Positions 52,401 to 58,467 of a stretch of 58,467 nucleotides of DNA are shown one piece after another (the first letter of the stretch is position 1; each line of letters begins with the position of its first letter). Under the pieces are notes generated by a model that was not told the origin of the DNA, searched no databases, and worked only from the letters and a program-made list of their open reading frames with translations. A program made the position numbers and the translations under genes. This DNA is from Planctomycetota bacterium (GTDB taxonomy: Bacteria; Planctomycetota; Uabimicrobiia; Uabimicrobiales; Uabimicrobiaceae): positions 1 through 58,467 of the forward strand of contig JAJDCR010000154.1 of NCBI GenBank assembly GCA_029260735.1, in the 5' to 3' direction.

Positions 52401-54184
52401 CCTCACTAGATCAAAAGAAAATTCATTTATCCAGTTTTGCTCTAAGATGGGCTCAGGAAGAGGTTTTCTCTCTAGAAGGGAATTGTGCCTATGGTGACCT
52501 TGTCAAGCCCGACTTGAAAGCTCAATTCCAAATCAAAGAGCTATCTCAAATTCATTCCCTATTGGCACCTCCTAACGCTCCTTCTCTCAAAGGATCGTTC
52601 CAAGGAAATTTTTCCATAGACGGGCAGGTGGTTCCTGGAAATATTCGCCAAAGTGATTTGAAAACAGCTCTTGCCATGTCTTGGGATAACTTAGAAATTG
52701 CCCAAAATTCTTTTCCTCGTATCGATTATCAACAAAAGCTCCATCTAAAACCGGGAAGTCTAGAAGTAGAAGATTGGCAAATAAAATATGGCGATAAAGA
52801 GGCTTTTTTGGTTTCAGGTATATTAGGGTATGAAGGAGGAAAAGAAACCCACCTGTCGATGAGTTCTGATCTTCAACTTCTCAACGTTTTGTTGGCTAAG
52901 TATTCGGATCGGCGTTCTCCTTTTGAAGGAGTCGGCGAATTAAAAGTAGTCTTAGAAGGACAAGTTGATCCCGAAAAAGAAATTTTGGATCTCCAAAATA
53001 AGGTTGAAGTTTCTCTTTCTCCAGCCGCTAAAAATAACTACTGGCGCATTCATCTGAACGATATTCTTTTTTCGGGATCGCGTTTTCAAGAAGAAAACCC
53101 TTCCCTTTTAGACGTCAACTTACACCTATCTAACTGGAAAAATCCCCAAGTTGAAGGGAAAGTCTCTCTCTATCAAAACCGTATTGAGCTAAAACACCAA
53201 GACTTCGTTCTTCGGCGCTTATCGAATGAATGGGAGATTGATCCTACTCAAATATCTCTTCAGGGAAGTACTGTGCTCGGAGGTGGTCTTCTCTCTTGGG
53301 AAGGAAAAATCGCCCACAATAATTATTTGCCCGAAAACTTCCAGCTCCAAATTAAAGGGCAAAGACTTCTCTTGATTCGAAGTGAATATCTCTACGGGCG
53401 AGCCGACTGCCAAATCCAAATAGAAGGAAAATTTAATCCCGAAAAGGAAAAAAAACTAGAGGTCAAAGTAGGAGGAAAGGTCGATGTAACTCAGTTTGAT
53501 GTATCTATTCCGATGTCGATGGAAACAAAACCCAAGCGGGTTACTCAAAAACCGGGAGTGGAAATCAAAGGAGTTGATCTACAACTAGATCTCCAGATTA
53601 ACCTAAATAAAGTCTCTATCAAAAACAACCTTGCTTTCCTCGAAACGAAAGGAACTCTTTCTGTGCGAGGAAGTAGTGCTAACCCGGAAGTCAGTGGATG
53701 GATTCGAACCGATTATGGAAAACTCTTTCTTCCCCAAGGAGTTCTCAATATTACAGATTGCCTCATCCGCTTCTCTCCGCATGAGCCTCTCGTTCCCAGA
53801 ATAAATCTCAAAGGAGAGGCCCAAATCAAAAAATACCTTGTTACAGCACTTATCAAAGGAACTCCCGAAGAATTGGAAATAGATTTTTCTTCTTCTCCTC
53901 CTCTTCCCCAAGAAGATATCATTACCTTATTGGCAACCGGAGGAACCCGAAAAGATCTTACCGAGTCAGGAGGAGAAACTCTCAAGCAAGCAGGGTCCTC
54001 AATTCTTTTACAACAAGTTCTGAACCAAGCAGGGATAGGTGAGTATGTCTCTGCTCAAGTAACAGACAGCTCGGGAACAGTTACCATCTCTCCTCCTCAA
54101 TGGAAGGGGTTTGCTGTTCAGACAAAAGTAAATGCCGAAGGCTCTATTGGGCTAAACTTTCTTTACAGGATACTTTTTAAGTAG
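49436..54184 (+). CDS. TamB-like (DUF490) translocation/assembly protein
   Basis: 1582 residues. One N-terminal membrane anchor (FWVIAILAFYFFKVSLLSGI), then a very long run of beta strands forming the lipid-groove structure of AsmA/TamB proteins. The C-terminal 150 residues are the conserved TamB domain: GSSANPEVSGWIRTDYGKLFLPQGVLNITDCLIRFS, ISSSPPLPQEDIITLLATG-like motif, and the end GSIGLNFLYRILF. Proteins of this family span the periplasm to move phospholipid or help assemble outer-membrane proteins. Its presence argues for a true outer membrane. Confidence 0.9.
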   Translation: MTKKKGLISFIIYWLTLPNRLIRKKSFWVIAILAFYFFKVSLLSGIVTDFLEDAIDQGVGLNIAIDRFEGSIITSVALKGIALEEESLLDVGESLLELKIDILQTDPPPIDALKIEEVSVHYNFLAPLFGGRILNKIVLREANLGIKLEKVNASPSEPSAPLSLDFFKEVDFATLIEHSPDIEIDNISFSFQAPGQSAQVKNFSFHHLQKEGFLRLEYLLIEEEGKDSQEISDVDIEWTFQNKKLTLEKLSLNITGYPRNPFSLAQPFTIDLSEIGVYLADLNFLLPGTEIQGGISLEDGLKIEMQRCQVKLKEVLPLFFPVNQEQVIPDLKIISLLHIPQWDIRQLQGNLLFQLGEAVSDIFPPLQSKEEDRVLFHLSVEDLSALEKIVPQPKKMGLGGGLRIYNNLRMPSETIFSRGEIQTNKLKVLHNYLPDVKGKWDFSFTPSSNQVELSQGELSWGDIVCQAQGKIDLEQKEPFLVQGKVDCSDFSSFSSYVPGLGGALHTQFDLAGYIPSPLALEPKLDLSVKHELNIDNLSWQEKKWGDFGWRGSYSGTEKEFSLSEGQFTWNGEEILRAQGRFSQTLGEEHSLHLNFSLSELEKRLAFLDLPFSSRVSGALSGEVHLKANSSLDKGKAHFTVRLKEGALDGVPFQELKLVAETTLSPQGLQLRKLAFFWDGKKLIEVSGQWKRLQYISQLKTQLFLPHIPLTLWKKYQLEPLAGRLLLQAQVKLGSEMNFSQGQTQIKVGWKNSRSPEIPYDELKLATKGKWNSRQIKVENFTLRLEDKIFLQTKAQYNLKSQELQTRFQWKIRDLKDQLVAFQPELEKTPISGDFLGKLSYQGIIEENMLNSLGKLQLWLALKTDSTEASYKKLALSLKVEQRQKQIKLSSLQAKFDEQVILQSTGKIELERDFPFQGKITSKIPKISTYLALFFPQSPLREGDLSLDWQFQGKGPDLERGKIFSELNLGLKKATMQGKELPEIALHKTASLDQKKIHLSSFALRWAQEEVFSLEGNCAYGDLVKPDLKAQFQIKELSQIHSLLAPPNAPSLKGSFQGNFSIDGQVVPGNIRQSDLKTALAMSWDNLEIAQNSFPRIDYQQKLHLKPGSLEVEDWQIKYGDKEAFLVSGILGYEGGKETHLSMSSDLQLLNVLLAKYSDRRSPFEGVGELKVVLEGQVDPEKEILDLQNKVEVSLSPAAKNNYWRIHLNDILFSGSRFQEENPSLLDVNLHLSNWKNPQVEGKVSLYQNRIELKHQDFVLRRLSNEWEIDPTQISLQGSTVLGGGLLSWEGKIAHNNYLPENFQLQIKGQRLLLIRSEYLYGRADCQIQIEGKFNPEKEKKLEVKVGGKVDVTQFDVSIPMSMETKPKRVTQKPGVEIKGVDLQLDLQINLNKVSIKNNLAFLETKGTLSVRGSSANPEVSGWIRTDYGKLFLPQGVLNITDCLIRFSPHEPLVPRINLKGEAQIKKYLVTALIKGTPEELEIDFSSSPPLPQEDIITLLATGGTRKDLTESGGETLKQAGSSILLQQVLNQAGIGEYVSAQVTDSSGTVTISPPQWKGFAVQTKVNAEGSIGLNFLYRILFK

Positions 54185-54219
54185 GGCGTTCTCTTCTTAA
54201 TCTCTCGATGCGGTAGCCT

Positions 54220-56265
54220 TTACTCTTTGAGGACAACCCTAAATCCCATAATATTAACTTTAAATTCAGGTTCACTTGGTGTACGGTATGCACTACGACA
54301 AGCTCGTAACCCGTCATTCCAACTGCCGCCGCGCATCACTCTATGAGAGCTTTGTGAGTCGACCCAAGAGCTACCATCCTTAGGTGCTTTTTCATAGTTT
54401 GGATGCCATACGTCTTCGCAACATTCCCATACATTTCCGAGCATATCGAAAAGCCCAAAAGCGTTGGGAGGAAAACTCCCTACGGGTTTGCTTCCATATT
54501 CAGGATAGTGTTCTTTTAACCCCAGGATTCTTCTCTGACGGTGATCGAATATATCTCTTTGGGCCCAATAAGAAAAGCTATTTATTTTACTTTTGTCCCA
54601 AGGCATTCCCCAGTAGTATGTCGTAGTTGTTCCAGCTCGACAGGCATATTCCCACTGTGCTTCGCTGGGGAAACGCATACCTGTTTTCTTGCAAAAACTT
54701 TTTCCCATACTCCATGAAACCATTTCCATAGGAAGATTTTTTTCTTTCTGTTTAAAGTGAGAAGGGTTATCTCCCATAACATTTTGCCATTGTTCTTGAG
54801 TTACTTCGTATTTTCCTATCCAAAACGGTCTTTCTATGACTACTTTATGTCTAGGCTCTTCAAATTTACTTTTTGCTTCATCTTTGGAAGCTCCCATCCA
54901 GAATATTCCTGGAGGAATCAGTATCATGGTAAAGTTAGTTTCTTCTAAGACGAAAGATTTTTCTGTTTTCCCATTTTTTTCCGATAAAGCATACCAGTTT
55001 TGATAAAGGTTAGCATATTTTATTTGCTCTTCATGGTAAAGCTCTTCCCAAGCGGATATTGTAAAGTCGAATCGTTTTCCATCCCAACATTTTTTCCACA
55101 AATCCTTTGAGAAACCCCCTGGCATTTTCTTTTTTAGAGGAGATGATGTCATTTCTATTCTATTAACAGTTTTTTTAGGGTTTGTTTTGTTTAACCAAAA
55201 ATAAGAAGCAGAGAGAATAGTTAAAAAAACAAAAGCGAAGAGGACAGAGTTTTTTCTTCTATTGCTAGAAGAGATCCTTTTTTGAGATTGTTTATGACGT
55301 GAAAGAGTTCTTTTTCTTCGTGTACTTTGAGTCGGCTTGTCTGTTTTTTTATCTTGTTTATGCTGAAATTGTTCATCGCCTAGTTTCTGAACTAGAATCA
55401 ACTCTTCTGCCATTTCTCCAGCAGTATTCCATCTACGGAGAGGATTTTTCTCCATAGCTTTTGCTATTATACTAGAAAGGTTTTCGTAGATCTGATGTTG
55501 TGATGACAAAGGTGTATTATTTTTTTGATGGATTTCTTGAATACGTTTAGATATTGGTATGGGATCGTGGTTACTTATCCTGTAAAGAATGGCAAAGATA
55601 TTTTGATCACAAAAAGGCGACTTCTTATCCCACAAGAAGAATTGATAAAGCATAACTCCCAAAGAAAAAACATCGCTATTATTGCTAGATCCTTCTTCGG
55701 TTTGTTCGGGGCTTAAATAAGGTAAAGTTCCGAGAAGTTGATCATTCATGGTTAATTTTTTAAAATCGCCACTCAAATCTTTGCTGATTCCCAGATCTAG
55801 TAGTTTTATCTTGCCCGTCTGTAAATCTAACATAATGTTATCGGGTTTTATATCTCTATGTAAAATCTCTTCGGAGTTGATGGCTTCTATAACTTTTGTT
55901 ATTTGAATGGCTATAGATATTTGCTCTGGTAGAGATAGAATCCTCTCACCAGAAGAAAGAATTTCGCCTAGAGAGGTTCCCTCAACAAGCTCCAGAACCA
56001 TAAATGAATTATTATCTTGCTGAAAATACTGATAAGCTTTGACTAAGCTTGGGTGATTTATTATTCTAAGAAACTTGTATTCTCTCTTAAAACGTGTTTT
56101 TGATTCTTTGCTTTTGCTAAGTAGATGCTTAATGGCTATGTTTCTTTTGTTGTGGAGGTCAAAAGCTGAAAATACTTGAGACATCCCCCCATAGCCAACT
56201 TTTTTCTCTATCACATATCGATCTTTTAGAATCTGTCCTTTCGACAGTATGAGCTCTTTTGTCAT
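54220..56265 (-). CDS. Ser/Thr kinase fused to formylglycine-generating-enzyme-like domain
   Basis: 681 residues. Kinase domain 10-290: GYGGMSQVF, Lys46, HRDIKPDN with Asp138, DLGISKD, GTLPYLSPEQ. A basic linker and one membrane segment follow (about 340-358, SVLFAFVFLTILSASYFWL). The periplasmic C-terminus (about 440-681) is an FGE/SUMF1-like fold: MILIPPGIFWMGAS, RPFWIGKYEVTQEQW, RFPSEAQWEYACRAG, DMLGNVWECCEDVW, VMRGGSWNDGLRACRSAYR. This fusion is frequent in planctomycetes. The domain may sense or bind rather than oxidise. Confidence 0.93.
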   Translation of the reverse strand: MTKELILSKGQILKDRYVIEKKVGYGGMSQVFSAFDLHNKRNIAIKHLLSKSKESKTRFKREYKFLRIINHPSLVKAYQYFQQDNNSFMVLELVEGTSLGEILSSGERILSLPEQISIAIQITKVIEAINSEEILHRDIKPDNIMLDLQTGKIKLLDLGISKDLSGDFKKLTMNDQLLGTLPYLSPEQTEEGSSNNSDVFSLGVMLYQFFLWDKKSPFCDQNIFAILYRISNHDPIPISKRIQEIHQKNNTPLSSQHQIYENLSSIIAKAMEKNPLRRWNTAGEMAEELILVQKLGDEQFQHKQDKKTDKPTQSTRRKRTLSRHKQSQKRISSSNRRKNSVLFAFVFLTILSASYFWLNKTNPKKTVNRIEMTSSPLKKKMPGGFSKDLWKKCWDGKRFDFTISAWEELYHEEQIKYANLYQNWYALSEKNGKTEKSFVLEETNFTMILIPPGIFWMGASKDEAKSKFEEPRHKVVIERPFWIGKYEVTQEQWQNVMGDNPSHFKQKEKNLPMEMVSWSMGKSFCKKTGMRFPSEAQWEYACRAGTTTTYYWGMPWDKSKINSFSYWAQRDIFDHRQRRILGLKEHYPEYGSKPVGSFPPNAFGLFDMLGNVWECCEDVWHPNYEKAPKDGSSWVDSQSSHRVMRGGSWNDGLRACRSAYRTPSEPEFKVNIMGFRVVLKE

Positions 56266-56353
56266 TTTCTCTATTCCCTTAATTTGTTGGAGAGACTACT
56301 CTAGTAATGTACTTGTAAAATACGAAAATATCAAGTACCTAAAAATCTGGTAG

Positions 56354-58024
56354 ATGCTTTCTGAAAAGGAATTAACTATGCTAAAAAAAATCCAGCGTTA
56401 CCAAGAGATTTTGACTCTTTTTGCTAAATACGGCTTAGCTGATTGGCTTTCACAGGTCGATTTAAGTTTCCTTAAAGGTTGGAAGCTGACTTCTCAAAAA
56501 GAAAATTTGATTGAATTATCTACGGCCCAAAGAATTAACCGTGCGTTTGTTGAACTGGGTCCCACATTTATTAAAGTAGGACAAATTCTAAGCACTCGTG
56601 CGGATATTGTGGATGAAGAGTTAGCAGGGGAGCTACAAGCTTTGCAATCGGATATTCCTCCCGATTCTCCCGAAGATGTAAAAAATCTTTTAGAGGAGGA
56701 ACTGAAGGGCGATCTTACAGATCATTTTTCTTATTTTGATGTAAACCCTATTGGCTCCGCTTCTATTGGGCAAGTTCATCTTGCTAGGCTGGCTAAGAAT
56801 GGGGCGGAAGTAGTTGTGAAAATCCAGCACAAAGGGATTGCTGAAAAAATAGAGATGGATTTGGAAATTCTGGACGATATCGCGGCTCTCTTAGATCATT
56901 ATGTAGAAGAAGCCCGTTCTTATCGCCCTATTCAAATTGCAGAAGAGTTTCGTCGACTTATTCTCAGAGAGCTTGATTTTACCTATGAAGCTCGTAACTT
57001 GAAAAAATTTGCAGCCAATTTTGAGAATAGTCGGGTGGTTGTGATTCCTGAGGTGGTCGAAGAAATTTGTACAAGTAGAGTCCTGACAATGGGACGTATC
57101 AAAGGAATTCCTATTGCGAATCGAGAAGAACTCTTAGCAGAAAATTACGATTTATGCCAATTAGCAAAAGATGGAACAAGTACTTTTCTAAAAATGATTT
57201 TTGAAGATGGATTTTATCACGGTGACCCTCATCCAGGAAATATCTTTATTGTTGAAGGGCAGCGCATCGGGTTAATTGATTTTGGTCGAGTAGGGCATCT
57301 AGGAGAAGAGATTCGAGAAGAGATAGAAGATCTCTTGGTCGGGGTTACTCAGAGGGATACAAGACGAGTTTTACAAATTCTAAAAAGAATTAGCCATATC
57401 CCCCATGATATCAATTACTCCGATCTTGAAAGTAAAATTTCCGAGTTTATTGAACTATACACTTCTCTCAACATTAGCGAACTTAATGTCCAAGATATCT
57501 TGGGTGAGTTTAGTAGTATTATTCGCGATTACAAAATCGTTTTGCCCAGTAATCTCTCCACTTTTATCAAAGTACTTATTATGCTCGAAGGCACTTCCCA
57601 TTCTTTGGACCCTAACTTCAATATTATGGAAGTCTTACAAAAATATCAAACAAAAGCTGTTTGGAGGAGACTTTCGCCCGAGCGACAAAAACGAATTTGG
57701 GGAAATTTTTATCGCGATCTGGAAAAACTCCTTATCGATGCCCCTGCTGGCCTTGCCGATGTGATGGAATACCTTAAAAAAGGAAACTTTCGCGTACAGT
57801 TAGAGTCAGGTCAACTAGAACATGGTGTTAATAGACTGGTTTTTGGCCTAATCACCTCCGCCCTTTTTATTGGTTCCACCCTTCTTATGGCCACAAAAAG
57901 TGAACCTCAAGCCTTTGGGATTTCTATCCCTGGAGCTATTGGCTATATAGTTTCTCTGGGCTTTGGTATACGCTTACTTTGGGCGATTTATGTTTCTGGG
58001 AACTTAAGTAGAGGTAAGAGGTAG
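56354..58024 (+). CDS. UbiB/ABC1-family atypical kinase
   Basis: 556 residues. Features of the ABC1/ADCK/UbiB group are LGPTFIKVGQILSTRADIVDEELAGELQALQSDIPP (KxGQ motif), IGSASIGQVHLARL (Ala-rich loop), VVVKIQHKGI, FREL(D)FTYEARN, DGFYHGDPHPGNIFI and LIDFGRVG. Two C-terminal membrane segments (about 495-545). Such proteins support isoprenoid quinone or other prenyl-lipid handling. The ATG at 56378 (MLKKIQR) is an alternative start 8 codons on. Confidence 0.93.
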   Translation: MLSEKELTMLKKIQRYQEILTLFAKYGLADWLSQVDLSFLKGWKLTSQKENLIELSTAQRINRAFVELGPTFIKVGQILSTRADIVDEELAGELQALQSDIPPDSPEDVKNLLEEELKGDLTDHFSYFDVNPIGSASIGQVHLARLAKNGAEVVVKIQHKGIAEKIEMDLEILDDIAALLDHYVEEARSYRPIQIAEEFRRLILRELDFTYEARNLKKFAANFENSRVVVIPEVVEEICTSRVLTMGRIKGIPIANREELLAENYDLCQLAKDGTSTFLKMIFEDGFYHGDPHPGNIFIVEGQRIGLIDFGRVGHLGEEIREEIEDLLVGVTQRDTRRVLQILKRISHIPHDINYSDLESKISEFIELYTSLNISELNVQDILGEFSSIIRDYKIVLPSNLSTFIKVLIMLEGTSHSLDPNFNIMEVLQKYQTKAVWRRLSPERQKRIWGNFYRDLEKLLIDAPAGLADVMEYLKKGNFRVQLESGQLEHGVNRLVFGLITSALFIGSTLLMATKSEPQAFGISIPGAIGYIVSLGFGIRLLWAIYVSGNLSRGKR

Positions 58025-58090
58025 TTGATAGGCTCAATTTGTGAAACTGAAAACTTGGCATTTTAAAATTTAAGGGTTTGTGTGATCATT

Positions 58091-58467
58091 ATACATCATT
58101 ACGTTAGGTTATCGAACACGTTGGAAACCCCGATGTTATCGGGGCCTGACATATTACATCCCTCCGGGATACCAATTGCGTGTTAAGGTGGGTTAGTTTT
58201 ATTCTAAGCAAATATTATTTGCATTGGGTTTTAGTGGTATTAATCGTATTCAGAAATGTTTTATTATTGCGGATATTGTTACGTCAGATTTACCTTGGCG
58301 ATGTACCATTTACGTGATTGTTTGATAATCACGTACCGCTACCTACGCTTAAACAAATCTAATGTACCGCAATTATGCCACTCAAACCTAACATTAATGG
58401 CATTTGCTTAGAATAAAACTAACCTATCTTAATGCGCAATTGGTATCCCGATAGGGATGTAATATGT
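58091..58467. repeat. Family C inverted-repeat element (runs off the window)
   Basis: It begins with TTAGGTTATCGAACACGTTGG, as at 30723, 32902 and 13001. Left arm 58149-58213 (ACATATTACATCCCTCCGGG ... TTCTAAGCAAAT) and right arm 58402-58467 (ATTTGCTTAGAATAAAACTA ... GGGATGTAATATGT) are about 65-base inverted repeats around a 190-base centre that is also present at 30799-31012. The gap from 58025 holds only this element and about 65 AT-rich bases. Confidence 0.8.

Overview
The window looks like chromosome of an AT-rich, diderm bacterium, most likely a planctomycete or close relative. The reasons are Ser/Thr kinases of eukaryotic type (one fused to a formylglycine-generating-enzyme-like domain), a PP2C phosphatase, PEGA-like and MORN lipoproteins, a very large TamB-like protein, a membrane pyrophosphatase and an FHA-GAF-PAS sensor kinase paired with an NtrC-type regulator. 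This lineage call is an inference from gene content. No rRNA, tRNA or CRISPR array was recognised.

Layout. 1-7.7 kb: zinc-ribbon TPR-like protein, GAF protein, thioesterase, K+-dependent-type membrane pyrophosphatase, two unknown small genes and a secreted small protein. 7.8-33 kb: an accessory RiPP (lanthipeptide) island. 33.4-35 kb: two lipoproteins. 35-38 kb: the pntB/pntA2/pntA1 transhydrogenase operon. 38-48 kb: folE, Ser/Thr kinase, dUTPase, PP2C phosphatase, GT-C membrane protein, MORN lipoprotein, two-component system. 48.6-58 kb: membrane protein, TamB-like protein, kinase-FGE fusion, UbiB-like kinase. The last 400 bases are a repeat element that runs off the window.

The island is the most interesting part. 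A minus-strand operon encodes a class II lanthipeptide synthetase (LanM, with a Cys-Cys-Gly zinc motif like ProcM), a cyclic-nucleotide-binding protein, a C39-peptidase ABC exporter, a second NHLM-type ABC exporter and two HlyD-type adaptors. Five plus-strand genes encode precursors of 169-172 residues. They share a long leader built from two tandem nitrile-hydratase-like (NHLP) repeats, ending in an IAGG cleavage site and followed by different 12-15 residue cores rich in Ser/Thr/Cys. Next to these lie a fatty acyl-AMP ligase, an acyl carrier protein, a luciferase-like monooxygenase and a double-GNAT acyltransferase. The simplest reading is that the island makes a family of small, possibly fatty-acylated lanthipeptides. 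The leader would dock the enzymes, LanM would form the rings, FAAL/ACP/GNAT would add a lipid, and the C39 exporter would cut after GG and export the product. The acylation step is inferred, not shown.

The precursor array has grown by duplication. Decayed pieces of the GNAT gene lie before or after several precursor copies, a decayed piece of a precursor lies between two intact ones, and 5' fragments of a sigma-like gene and a lipoprotein gene are found in the same stretch. Several families of short inverted-repeat (MITE-like) elements pepper the island. Two of them are bounded by TA, and one of these has inserted into the leader region of a precursor gene.
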